Below, piece by piece: positions 44,888 to 53,129 of a stretch of 64,000 nucleotides of DNA; the stretch's first letter is position 1; every line of letters starts with the position of its first letter. The position numbers and the translations under genes are program-made. Source of the DNA: Vibrio sp. CB1-14 (GTDB lineage Bacteria > Pseudomonadota > Gammaproteobacteria > Enterobacterales > Vibrionaceae); contig NZ_CP115921.1 of the NCBI RefSeq assembly GCF_040412085.2, positions 744,001 through 808,000 on the forward strand, written 5' to 3'. The notes under the pieces were generated by a model that was not told the DNA's origin, ran no database searches, and saw only the letters and a program-made list of their open reading frames with translations.

Positions 44888-45715
44888 TTGAAACTATATA
44901 AATATTTGCCAGTGGAAAGAGTCGATGTACTGGAGAATTTGCGAGTCAGATTTACTCAACTGAGTTCTTTAAATGACCCATATGAAATGCATCATTCTTT
45001 CAATGTAACTGATCTAGTTAATAATTTGTCCAAGGAATCTCGAGAACTATTGAACGAGTGGTGGTCGGATTTGAGTGATGACAAACGCATTGAGTTGGAG
45101 CCAGAGTATAATCAGGTTCTCAGTGAAATCGAAGAGAACTCAGGTAACCTTATTAGAGAAAACAAAATGACATCTGAAATGTCAAAGTTAATGGATAAAG
45201 TTATTGGGGTGCTTTCGTTATCTCAAACGAATGAGAGTTTGTTAATGTGGTCACATTATGCAGATTCGGGTTGCGGTTACGTTATTGAGTTTGATTCTAA
45301 TCACGAGTTTTTTCATCGGCCCGGGCTGAATGGTGTGAGCACTGACCCAATAGTTATAAAATATGAGGAATCCCCAAACTTGCTAGACATTGGCAAAGTT
45401 TACGATAGTTCGTCGATTCTAGGTGTCAAATCTAGTGAGTGGGCTTATGAAAAGGAAGTGCGATTAACTTTGAATTTTATTGGTATTAAACCTCAAGTAA
45501 ACAGTGATAATCGTCCGATAATTGACCCTTTCGGTAACAAAGTCTATTTGGCAGATATACCCAAAGATGCAATTAAATCTATTTTTTTCGGTCCTAGAAC
45601 CAGTGTGGATACAAAAAATAGAATATTGAAAGCTATAAATGACAATTACATTGAGTGCCAAGTATTTGAGCACGAGGTCGCCGTTAATACTTACAAATTA
45701 ATCCAGCGCGTGTAG
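44888..45715 (+). CDS. Cassette 3 protein, DUF2971 family
   Basis: A 275-residue protein beginning MKLYKYLPVERVDVLENLRVR with a TTG start after aagggggtcgg. The pattern KLYKY...LSSLNDPYEM, the central LLMWSHYADSGCGYVIEFD and the late IKSIFFGPRT match DUF2971, a soluble family of unknown activity often found near defence genes and in cassettes. All elements are present, so the gene looks intact. Its stop codon lies 3 bases before attC3. Confidence 0.88.
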   Translation: MKLYKYLPVERVDVLENLRVRFTQLSSLNDPYEMHHSFNVTDLVNNLSKESRELLNEWWSDLSDDKRIELEPEYNQVLSEIEENSGNLIRENKMTSEMSKLMDKVIGVLSLSQTNESLLMWSHYADSGCGYVIEFDSNHEFFHRPGLNGVSTDPIVIKYEESPNLLDIGKVYDSSSILGVKSSEWAYEKEVRLTLNFIGIKPQVNSDNRPIIDPFGNKVYLADIPKDAIKSIFFGPRTSVDTKNRILKAINDNYIECQVFEHEVAVNTYKLIQRV

Positions 45716-45717
45716 CT

Positions 45718-45843
45718 ACCTAACAATCGCTTCAAGTTGATTCGTAACGCTTGGCGGTTTTGGTGTTAATTTTGGTTTGGGTGATTACGGTTTAAAATTT
45801 GGCTTCAGTGGTGCGTACCTCACAACTTAAGCGGGCGTTACTT
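45718..45843 (+). other. attC: attC3 recombination site, end of array
   Basis: R'' ACCTAAC (45718-45724) and R' GTTACTT (45837-45843). Arms CGCTT(C)AAGTTG and CAACTTAAGCG pair with one extra-helical C. The middle matches V. cholerae repeats (TAACGCTTGGCGGTTTTGG). Host sequence presumably resumes after the G at 45837. Confidence 0.87.
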
Positions 45844-46005
45844 TTCCATACGTGGACTAATCCGTTACATTCTAATTTAGTAATATAACTGAATCAGTTA
45901 TGTCCAAAAACGTTTCAGAAAGTGATCAAACTGTAGCTTTCTATAGTCCAATAATTGCTTGAAAAGGCTAGTTTCCTATGCCTTCCGACACTTCAAATGA
46001 ATCAA

Positions 46006-46719
46006 CTACTGAGACTCGCTGCCGATGCAGATCATCATGGCATCAGGTCGCCAATACTCAAACTCGCAATCCATCAACATACCATCTTGCTTGTAGTTCA
46101 CACGGCATATCTTTAGAACAGGTTGTCCTTCTGCCAAATTGAGGGCTTTGGCGACATGGCTAGGCGCTGATGTTGGAATGACGTCGAAGTGAGAACGCCC
46201 TGTCTCGTAGCCATACGTTTCTTGGTAGCACTGTGTGAGTGACATGGTTAGGTTTTTATCCAAGATGTCGGGGAATAGCGAAGCAATCAGGCAATTCTCC
46301 ACAAACAGCACTACACGTCCATCGATGTATCGCAGTCGCTCTATGACATGAATCGGTGTAATCGTGTCAACCGACAGCGCCTTTGCGTATTCACCACTTG
46401 CCATCTCAGTTCTAACATTCACCAGCTTAGTTTCAGCAATTCGGTCTTGATCGCGAATCATCTGATGAAAGTGATTGCGTGACAGTGGGTTATAGCGGAT
46501 ACGCTGCGGTGAAACATACCAGCCACGACGCTCTTCTCGATAGATCAAACCTTCGGTTTCAAGGGAGGTAAGGGCGTCTTTAATGGTAATTCGAGTGGTT
46601 GAGAAGAGTTCACTCAACTCACGCTCAGAAGGTAGCTTCTGCCCAGCCTGCATTATGTTTCCTGAGATTTGATCTCTTATGGTGGTTTTGATTTTCGCAA
46701 GCTGAGTGAGGGTTTTCAT
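46006..46719 (-). CDS. GntR/HutC-type regulator with UTRA domain
   Basis: A 237-residue repressor: an N-terminal winged helix (GQKLPSERELSELFSTTRITIKDALTSLETEGLIYREERRGWYV, about 26-68) and a UTRA ligand domain (about 85-232). Such proteins sense small acids, sugars or phosphonates; the phosphonate regulators PhnF and PhnR belong here. A 12-bp palindrome-like site TGACCTAGTCCA lies 6 bases upstream of its start (46725-46736) and another just before the transporter operon at 47734, so it probably controls both itself and that operon. An unrelated lipoprotein gene lies between. Confidence 0.9.
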   Translation of the reverse strand: MKTLTQLAKIKTTIRDQISGNIMQAGQKLPSERELSELFSTTRITIKDALTSLETEGLIYREERRGWYVSPQRIRYNPLSRNHFHQMIRDQDRIAETKLVNVRTEMASGEYAKALSVDTITPIHVIERLRYIDGRVVLFVENCLIASLFPDILDKNLTMSLTQCYQETYGYETGRSHFDVIPTSAPSHVAKALNLAEGQPVLKICRVNYKQDGMLMDCEFEYWRPDAMMICIGSESQ

Positions 46720-46724
46720 TGTTG

Positions 46725-46736
46725 TGACCTAGTCCA
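46725..46736. promoter_or_regulatory. Probable GntR operator, regulator side
   Basis: TGACCTAGTCCA is an imperfect palindrome of the HutC operator type. It is repeated, with 15 of 15 bases around it nearly alike (gacctagtcca then aagg or gaagg), at 47734-47745. Autoregulation is inferred. Confidence 0.65.
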
Positions 46737-46931
46737 AAGGCGTATAGATGAACAAGATACGACAGCTTGGTAACAGTTTTATGAAGGCTTCAATCTCATC
46801 TGGCTTTGATTGTAACCTACTCACTTCTAAGTTCTTTCCTAACTATGACGTTGTCAAAACCCAGTTTTTCTCAAAATCAGCAATAATTAAAATTCAATCC
46901 GACTAAATTAATAACCTCATATTTAAACAAC

Positions 46932-47357
46932 ATGAAAAAACTCAACCTCGCTTTTATCGCTCTTGTTCTAACTATCTTAGCTGGTTGTTCTTCAACCGCG
47001 TCCGTCGACAATGCAAAAACCAGCAGCTATGCCCGTTCTCATGAGCTTGTTGGCCAAGCATCGTGGTATGGAAGCAAATACCATGGCAAGCGCACCGCAA
47101 GTGGCGAGCGATATAACATGAGAGCCTATACTGCGGCTCATAAAACGTTACCGTTTGGCACCATCGTTAGGGTGACGAATACCAACAATGGCAAAACTGT
47201 CGATGTGAAAATCAATGACCGTGGTCCCTTTGTGAAAGGTCGTGTTATTGATCTTTCACGAAAGTCGTTTGACCAGATTGGTAACATTAATGCTGGTACT
47301 TTACCGGTTAAGATTGATGTGATTGATGATAGTAATACGTTTAGGTATAAGCACTAA
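46932..47357 (+). CDS. RlpA-like double-psi beta-barrel lipoprotein
   Basis: A 141-residue lipoprotein: signal peptide with lipobox LAGC (cysteine near residue 19), then a double-psi beta-barrel domain (GQASWYGSKYHGKRTASGERYN, LPFGTIVRVTNTNNGKTVDVKINDRGP, GRVIDLSRKSFDQIG). The acid residues of RlpA lytic transglycosylases (E in SGERYN and D in NDRGP) are present. No SPOR domain follows, so it is the short form. Predicted to act on peptidoglycan. It is transcribed apart from the GntR and transporter genes on either side. Confidence 0.88.
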   Translation: MKKLNLAFIALVLTILAGCSSTASVDNAKTSSYARSHELVGQASWYGSKYHGKRTASGERYNMRAYTAAHKTLPFGTIVRVTNTNNGKTVDVKINDRGPFVKGRVIDLSRKSFDQIGNINAGTLPVKIDVIDDSNTFRYKH

Positions 47358-47733
47358 ATCTCCTCTTCCTGCCCAAATATAGCCGTCATCCCACTGGCCG
47401 TGCACCTACGCAGGCAGGGATCTTCTTCAAGCGCGCACCAAGCCTCAAGTAGATTCCTGCCTGCGCAGGAATGACGCGCGTTGCTGGCTCTTCACACTCA
47501 CAATAGTCGTCATCTCACTGGCCGTGCGCCTACGCAGGCAGAGATCTACTCAACGCTCACTCCAAGCCTCAAGTAGATTCCTGTCTTCACAGGAATGACG
47601 TACGTTGAGAGCAAGGTCGTCACCTATTCCCTTCATCAAACTGACGCATTTCTGCCATTTAACCTCCATAAAACCGTCAAAAACTCTGCCCTAAATTGTC
47701 ACATTCGCGAAATAGCATAAAAAGTGAACTTAC
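47358..47733. other. Intergenic region with a duplicated element, before the transporter operon
   Basis: Holds two copies of a 93-base palindrome-ended repeat (47384-47476 and 47508-47600), then about 130 bases that should contain the operon promoter. I see no protein gene. Confidence 0.6.
47384..47600. repeat. Two 93-bp palindrome-ended intergenic repeats
   Basis: Copies at 47384-47476 and 47508-47600 share a run of CTGGCCGTG, CCTACGCAGGCAG, CCAAGCCTCAAGTAGATTCCTG and end in GGAATGACG, mirroring the starting CGTCATC. They differ by about 15 changes. They look like a non-autonomous dispersed element of the CGTCATTCC/GGAATGACG type. Confidence 0.7.
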
Positions 47734-47745
47734 TGACCTAGTCCA
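47734..47745. promoter_or_regulatory. Probable GntR operator, transporter side
   Basis: TGACCTAGTCCA lies 14 bases before the start codon of the binding-protein gene and partly overlaps its ribosome site region (gaaggat). It is the same 12-mer as before the gntR gene. Confidence 0.65.
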
Positions 47746-47759
47746 GAAGGATAGAGACA

Positions 47760-48833
47760 ATGAAAACTTTGCTTAACCGTGCAAGTATCGCAAAACTTGG
47801 CACTGCTACTCTGATTGCAGCGGCGATCTCTTCTACTGCCATGGCTGACGACGGTGTGCAAGCACTGACCGAAGCGGCAAAAAAAGAAGGGGCGGTTTAC
47901 AGTGTGGGTATGCCAGATAGTTGGGCAAACTGGAAAGATACTTGGAATGACCTTGAGTCCACTTACGGCTTGAAGCACCAAGATACTGATATGAGCTCGG
48001 CACAAGAGATCGCTAAGTTTGAAGCAGAAAAGAAAAATGCGACAGCGGATATCGGTGATGTGGGCTTTGCGTTTGCACGCGTAGCGGTACAAAAGGGTGT
48101 GACGCAGCCTTATAAACCAACCACTTGGAGTGATATTCCTGATTGGGCGAAAGACAAAGATGGCCACTGGGCTTTGGCGTATACCGGTACTATCGCGTTT
48201 ATCTCAAACAACAACCTAGTAAAAGATGCACCGACGTCTTGGCAAGATATTCTTGAAGGTGATTATAAAGTTACTGTCGGCGACGTAGGTGTTGCAGCGC
48301 AAGCGAACAATGCGGTACTAGCCGCAGCATTCGCCAATGGTGGTGATGAATCAAACCTTAAGCCTGCTATTGAGTTTTTCTCGAAGCTTGCTAAACAAGG
48401 TCGTTTATCCTTCACTGACCCAAGCATTGCGAACCTGGAAAAAGGCGAAGTCGAAGTCGCTCTCCTTTGGGATTTCAACGCGCTGAACTACCGTGACCAA
48501 ATCGACCGTTCGCGCTTTAGCGTTAACATTCCACAAGATGGTTCGGTTATCTCTGGCTACACAACCATCATCAACAAGTACGCGAAGAACCCGAACGCAG
48601 CTAAATTGGCTCGTGAACACATCTTTAGTGACCGCGGTCAAATCAACCTTGCAGAGGGCTACGCTCGCCCAATCCGCTCTAATGTTGAGCTGCCTGCATC
48701 GATTCAAGAAAAGCTGATTTCAAACGACCAGTACGGCAACGTACACCCAGTGACTGACTTTAAAGCATGGGAAAAATCAGCGCGCCGCCTACCTCGTCAG
48801 TGGCAAGAAAACGTGCTTATCCATCAGCAGTAA
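47760..48833 (+). CDS. ABC transporter substrate-binding protein
   Basis: A 357-residue periplasmic binding protein with a signal peptide (cut near A28, SSTAMADDG). It belongs to the iron/spermidine-type binding-protein class (ADIGDVGFAFA, TSWQDILEGDYKVTVGD, NPNAAKLAREHIFSDRGQINLAEGYARP). First gene of a six-gene operon with two permeases and an ATPase. The neighbours include a phosphodiesterase-like enzyme and a HAD phosphatase, so an organophosphate or phosphonate such as 2-aminoethylphosphonate is a likely ligand; this is an inference from context. Confidence 0.88.
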   Translation: MKTLLNRASIAKLGTATLIAAAISSTAMADDGVQALTEAAKKEGAVYSVGMPDSWANWKDTWNDLESTYGLKHQDTDMSSAQEIAKFEAEKKNATADIGDVGFAFARVAVQKGVTQPYKPTTWSDIPDWAKDKDGHWALAYTGTIAFISNNNLVKDAPTSWQDILEGDYKVTVGDVGVAAQANNAVLAAAFANGGDESNLKPAIEFFSKLAKQGRLSFTDPSIANLEKGEVEVALLWDFNALNYRDQIDRSRFSVNIPQDGSVISGYTTIINKYAKNPNAAKLAREHIFSDRGQINLAEGYARPIRSNVELPASIQEKLISNDQYGNVHPVTDFKAWEKSARRLPRQWQENVLIHQQ

Positions 48834-48859
48834 TTTGAGAACCTAAGTAAGAGGTAAGT

Positions 48860-49666
48860 ATGAGCAATAAGGTCATTCTTGTTGTCCTCGATGGTCTCAA
48901 TTATCAAGTAGCCCGTGATTGCATGGGCTACTTGAACGGCTTAATCGAGCAGAAAAAAGCAACCCTATATCCTATTCAGTGTGAGCTTCCATCAATGTCG
49001 AGACCACTCTATGAGTGCATTTTGACTGGAGTGCCACCTGTTCTGAGCGGCATTGTTAATAATCAAATTGTACGCCTATCGAATCAAGAATCCATCTTTG
49101 GCCTAGCCAAATCGCAGGGCAAGGTAACGGCAGCTGCCGCTTATCACTGGGTGAGTGAACTCTATAACCGAGCGCCTTATGATGCGGTTCGTGACCGTTT
49201 TACCGACGATGAATCACTCAACATTCAGCATGGTCGTTTCTATCATTGGGATCACTACCCTGATGAGGCTTTGTTTATCGACGCAGAATCACTCAGACAG
49301 CAGTTCAATCCAGACTTTCTCCTAATACATCCAATGAATATCGATGACGCAGGGCACAAGCATGGCTTGGATTCGAGGCAATATCGAAACAGCGCGCGCG
49401 CTGCGGATATTTACCTATCCAACTACATCAGTACTTGGATTGATGCGGGTTATCAAGTCATGGTGACCAGTGATCACGGTATGAACGATGACCTTTCGCA
49501 CGGCGGCATCTTGCCTGAAGAGCGTGAAGTCCCACTGTTTGTCATTGGTGATACCTTTACCCACGCCGACACAACCGTGAAGCAAACAGAGCTTTGTGGA
49601 CTGTGTTGTCAGCTTCTCGGGCTTGAGCATCGTAAACCTTATGCACCGGAAATGATCGCGTTATGA
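48860..49666 (+). CDS. Alkaline phosphatase-superfamily phosphodiesterase
   Basis: A 268-residue enzyme of the nucleotide pyrophosphatase/phosphodiesterase type. Metal sites appear as VVLDGLN (D near 10), PSMSRPLYECILTG (nucleophile S/T), HPMNIDDAGHKHG, TSDHGMNDD and SHGG. No signal peptide, so cytoplasmic. Relatives hydrolyse phosphodiesters, pyrophosphates or phosphonates (phosphonoacetate hydrolase). Its stop overlaps the next permease start by four bases. The substrate is presumably what the neighbouring transporter imports. Confidence 0.87.
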   Translation: MSNKVILVVLDGLNYQVARDCMGYLNGLIEQKKATLYPIQCELPSMSRPLYECILTGVPPVLSGIVNNQIVRLSNQESIFGLAKSQGKVTAAAAYHWVSELYNRAPYDAVRDRFTDDESLNIQHGRFYHWDHYPDEALFIDAESLRQQFNPDFLLIHPMNIDDAGHKHGLDSRQYRNSARAADIYLSNYISTWIDAGYQVMVTSDHGMNDDLSHGGILPEEREVPLFVIGDTFTHADTTVKQTELCGLCCQLLGLEHRKPYAPEMIAL

Positions 49667-50556
49667 GTAGTTCAGTAATCGCAACGCCGAGCAACGGCAA
49701 GACGCAGTCTCGTCAGGGCGCGTCTCTGTGGAATCGTTTTAAACCCGTGCTTTGGCTCGCGCCCTTTGTGCTGTTTTTCTATTTGTTCCAGCTCGCCCCA
49801 ATGGTTTGGGTGTTTTTTAATAGCTTTCAATACGATGGCGAGTTTTCGCTGGACAATTACCTTGAGGTATTTGACTCCAGCTTCATGATTCAAGCCTTTA
49901 GCAACAGTATTTGGTTGTCGGTATGGTCGAGTGTGATTGGTCTCGCCATTGCTGCGTTATTGGTGTCATCGCTTCGCAGAGTCGATAGCCGACTGCGCGA
50001 TGGTGTTATTGCCTTTACTAATATGAGCAGTAACTTCGCTGGTGTGCCTCTGGCGTTCGCCTTCATCATTATTCTGGGTGTCAACGGTGCAGTCACGTTG
50101 CTCCTTAAGCAGTATGGTTTGATTGAGGGGTTCAATCTCTATGGTAAATGGGGACTACTGGTCATCTATATTTACTTTCAGATCCCACTGGGTGTGCTGC
50201 TGCTCTATCCCGCGTTTGATGCGCTGCAAGATGATTGGCAGTCAGCGTCGGCGCTGCTTGGTGCGAAAACGCATCAGTATTGGACTCAGGTTGCTCTACC
50301 TGTGCTGTCTCCCGCGCTGCTTGGCACCTTCATTATCTTGATTGCTAACGCAATGGGCGCATACGCCAGTGTCTACGCGCTGACCACGGGCAACTACAAC
50401 GTTATTACCGTGCGCATCGCAAGCTTAGTATCGGGTGATTTGTTCCTTGAGCCGAATCTGGCGGCGGCCATTTCCTTGATTCTAATGGCGATTCTCGCCT
50501 TCATTACGGTTATCAATCAATGGCTATTGTCGAGGAGTTATCATGCTTCAAAATAG
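49663..50556 (+). CDS. ABC transporter permease 1
   Basis: A 297-residue inner-membrane permease with six helices and the EAA-type loop DALQDDWQSASALLGAKTHQYWTQVALPVLSPALLG (about 185-222) that docks the ATPase. Overlaps the genes on both sides (4 bases before, 14 after), showing tight translational coupling. Confidence 0.92.
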   Translation: MSSSVIATPSNGKTQSRQGASLWNRFKPVLWLAPFVLFFYLFQLAPMVWVFFNSFQYDGEFSLDNYLEVFDSSFMIQAFSNSIWLSVWSSVIGLAIAALLVSSLRRVDSRLRDGVIAFTNMSSNFAGVPLAFAFIIILGVNGAVTLLLKQYGLIEGFNLYGKWGLLVIYIYFQIPLGVLLLYPAFDALQDDWQSASALLGAKTHQYWTQVALPVLSPALLGTFIILIANAMGAYASVYALTTGNYNVITVRIASLVSGDLFLEPNLAAAISLILMAILAFITVINQWLLSRSYHASK

Positions 50557-51379
50557 CAAATCTCTCGTGAGTAAAAAGCTAACAAGCAATGTTAGTACTT
50601 ACTATCATAAAGCCGTTGTTTACGGAATCGTTGGACTGATGCTGGTTCCGATTATCGCGACCTTGGTGTACTCCCTGTCATCAAGTTGGGGAGCCACCAT
50701 ATTACCCGACGGCTTTACCTTTAATTGGTATATTCAACTGCTTACCGATTCACGTTTTCTTACGGCATTTGGGCGCTCGCTGTTGGTCTGTTTCGCGGCT
50801 CTAGCATTGAGTGTGGTGTTGATCCTACCGGCGATTTTTGTGGTGTTTTACTACTTTCCAAAACTCGACAAGTTAATGAACGTGCTTATTTTGTTGCCGT
50901 TCGCTGTACCGCCTGTGGTCTCTTCAGTAGGGCTATTACAGATCTATGCCGACAGTGCGGTGCCTTTGATCGGTACGCCATGGATCTTAATTGGTACCTA
51001 CTTCACCATCGCGCTGCCGTTTATGTATCGCGCGATATCCAACAGTTTTGAAGCGATTAATTTGAACGATTTGATGGATGCGGCTCACTTATTAGGCGCA
51101 AGCACAACCAAGGCATTTCTCTTGATTATCGTTCCGAACTTGAAGAAGGGTTTGTTGGCGTCGCTGTTCCTTTCGTTCTCGTTCTTATTGGGTGAGTTTG
51201 TGTTCGCCAATATCTTGGTGGGAACACGTTACGAAACACTGCAAATCTATCTCTATAACATGCGTCAAACCAGCGGTCACTTTACCTCTGCGTTAGTGAT
51301 GACTTACTTTTTCTTTATCTTCCTACTGACATGGCTTGCCAGCCGTTTTAGCAGTCAACAACAAAAGGGCAAATCATGA
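50543..51379 (+). CDS. ABC transporter permease 2
   Basis: A 278-residue partner permease with six helices and the EAA loop SFEAINLNDLMDAAHLLGAS...IIVPNLKKGLLA (about 171-210). Paired with permease 1 to form a heterodimeric channel. Overlaps the ATPase gene by four bases. Confidence 0.92.
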   Translation: MLQNSKSLVSKKLTSNVSTYYHKAVVYGIVGLMLVPIIATLVYSLSSSWGATILPDGFTFNWYIQLLTDSRFLTAFGRSLLVCFAALALSVVLILPAIFVVFYYFPKLDKLMNVLILLPFAVPPVVSSVGLLQIYADSAVPLIGTPWILIGTYFTIALPFMYRAISNSFEAINLNDLMDAAHLLGASTTKAFLLIIVPNLKKGLLASLFLSFSFLLGEFVFANILVGTRYETLQIYLYNMRQTSGHFTSALVMTYFFFIFLLTWLASRFSSQQQKGKS

Positions 51380-52395
51380 GCTACGTATCTGTTAGTCAAC
51401 TTACCAAGCGATTTGGTAATAACACGGTTTTCGAAGACATCGACTTTACGATTGAGAAGGGAGAGTTCATTACTCTGCTCGGACCTAGTGGCTGCGGAAA
51501 GTCAACGTTACTTCGCAGTTTGGCGGGACTCAATCCCGTTGAAGGCGGCCAGGTTTTAGTGGATGGTGTCGATATCACTCACGCCGCACCGCAGCAGCGT
51601 GGCATCGGCATGGTATTTCAATCTTATGCTTTATTCCCGAATATGACGGTAGCCGAAAACATCGCGTTCGGCCTCAAGATGCAAAAGCTGGCTAAGGCAG
51701 AGATAGAGCGCGAGGTTACCAAGGTGATCGACCTGGTGGAATTGACGGGTAAAGAGAGGCAGTACCCGCACCAGCTATCCGGTGGCCAAAGGCAGCGCGT
51801 TGCTCTTGCCAGAGCTTTGGTGGTCAAGCCGCGGATCTTGTTATTGGATGAGCCTTTGTCTGCGCTGGATGCCAAAATCCGCAAGAACCTTCGCCAGCAG
51901 ATCCGCACTATCCAAAAAGAGCTAAACCTGACCACTATCTTTGTCACCCATGACCAAGAAGAGGCGATGATCATGTCTGATCGTATCTTCTTGATGAACA
52001 AAGGCGAGATTGTCCAGCAAGGCGAGCCAGAGGCGATTTATACCCATCCAGTGAATGAGTTCGTCGCCGGTTTTATGGGTCACTATAATCTGGTGGAAGC
52101 AGCACAAGCCAAATCGCTCTTTGATCTCGAAGTGAACAGCAAAGTCGCAATCCGTCCAGAGTCCATCTATGTGCGTGAGCAAGGACGTCAGTATGGTGAG
52201 CACATTTCGGCTCCGAGAACAGGGGTCATTAAGAATCATCAACTGCTTGGCAATGTGATTCGCTACCAAGTGGATGTGGATGATTGCGAACTCACTGTTG
52301 ATCTGCTCAACCGATCCTCAGAGCGCTTGCTGTCTGTTGGTAGTCAATTAGAGCTACTTTTTAACCTAAACGAAATTCAACCTGTGAGAGCCTAG
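51376..52395 (+). CDS. ABC transporter ATPase
   Basis: A 339-residue ATPase: Walker A GPSGCGKST (about 36-44), signature LSGGQRQRVALARAL (about 134-148), Walker B RILLLDEPLSALD (about 155-167), and a C-terminal TOBE domain (about 240-339). The class fits importers of the iron, polyamine and phosphonate type. The HAD gene starts two bases after the stop. Confidence 0.93.
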   Translation: MSYVSVSQLTKRFGNNTVFEDIDFTIEKGEFITLLGPSGCGKSTLLRSLAGLNPVEGGQVLVDGVDITHAAPQQRGIGMVFQSYALFPNMTVAENIAFGLKMQKLAKAEIEREVTKVIDLVELTGKERQYPHQLSGGQRQRVALARALVVKPRILLLDEPLSALDAKIRKNLRQQIRTIQKELNLTTIFVTHDQEEAMIMSDRIFLMNKGEIVQQGEPEAIYTHPVNEFVAGFMGHYNLVEAAQAKSLFDLEVNSKVAIRPESIYVREQGRQYGEHISAPRTGVIKNHQLLGNVIRYQVDVDDCELTVDLLNRSSERLLSVGSQLELLFNLNEIQPVRA

Positions 52396-52396
52396 A

Positions 52397-53059
52397 ATGT
52401 CTAATCCTCTTTATGTATTCGACATGGACGAGACGCTGCTTGATGCCGATTGTGCCATGCTTTGGAACCGATTCTTGGTGGAAAAAGGGATAGCGACGGC
52501 ACCTGACTTTTTGAAAGAAGACGAACGCCTGATGGCACTCTACGCGCAGGGTAATATGGATATGGAAGACTACTTAAAGTTTTCCATGTCGCCATTAGCT
52601 GGCGTGTCGAAAGAGACGGTCTCTTTGCTGGTGGAGCAGTGCATTGACGAGAAGATAATGCCTCGTTTATTTCCTCAAGCCGCCACACTGATTGCACAGC
52701 TTAAGCGTGATAATGTTCAGACGGTAATCATCTCCGCATCCGTGAGCTTTCTGGTGTCGGCTATTGGTAAACGTATTGGTATTGATGAAGCGATGGGGAT
52801 TGATTTGGCGGAAGAAGGCGGCTGTTACACCGCTCGAATCGACGGCATTCCTACTTATCGCGAAGGCAAAGTCGCAAGGCTGGAACAATGGTTGACAGAG
52901 AGTATGACGCAGTACTCGGAGATCCATTTCTATACCGACTCTATCAATGACCGACCACTGTGTGAGTTTGCTGACCATGCTTATTTAGTAAACCCATGTC
53001 CACTGCTAAAAGCACTCGGTGACAAGAAGGATTGGCAGCAGCTTCATTGGTTTTTGTAA
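52397..53059 (+). CDS. HAD-IB family phosphatase
   Basis: A 220-residue haloacid dehalogenase-like hydrolase: motif I VFDMDETLLDAD (D9 and D11), motif II TVIISASVSFL, lysine in YREGKVARLE, and motif IV FYTDSINDRPL. The HAD-IB (SerB-like) subfamily removes phosphate from small molecules. As the last gene of the transport operon it may finish breakdown of the imported compound. Confidence 0.9.
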   Translation: MSNPLYVFDMDETLLDADCAMLWNRFLVEKGIATAPDFLKEDERLMALYAQGNMDMEDYLKFSMSPLAGVSKETVSLLVEQCIDEKIMPRLFPQAATLIAQLKRDNVQTVIISASVSFLVSAIGKRIGIDEAMGIDLAEEGGCYTARIDGIPTYREGKVARLEQWLTESMTQYSEIHFYTDSINDRPLCEFADHAYLVNPCPLLKALGDKKDWQQLHWFL

Positions 53060-53129
53060 TCCATCGATACCTGACGTTTAAGCTCCGAAGGTCGTTTATT
53101 ACGACTCTCGGAGTTTATTGTGACTGTTA

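Larger units (their letters stand above)
43048..45843 (+). mobile_element. Integrase-less integron cassette array (three cassettes)
   Basis: Recombination cores GTTAGGC (43048), GTTAACT (43989), GTTAGGT (44843) and GTTACTT (45837) bound three cassettes. Two of the three attC sites begin with a sequence complementary to the start of their own cassette, the expected signature: GCCTAAC at 43891 against GTTAGGC at 43048 (13 bases in all), and ACCTAAC at 45718 against GTTAGGT at 44843. All three attC sites resemble V. cholerae repeats. All genes point in the plus direction. No integrase gene is in the window, and the IS element abuts the first core. Confidence 0.85.
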
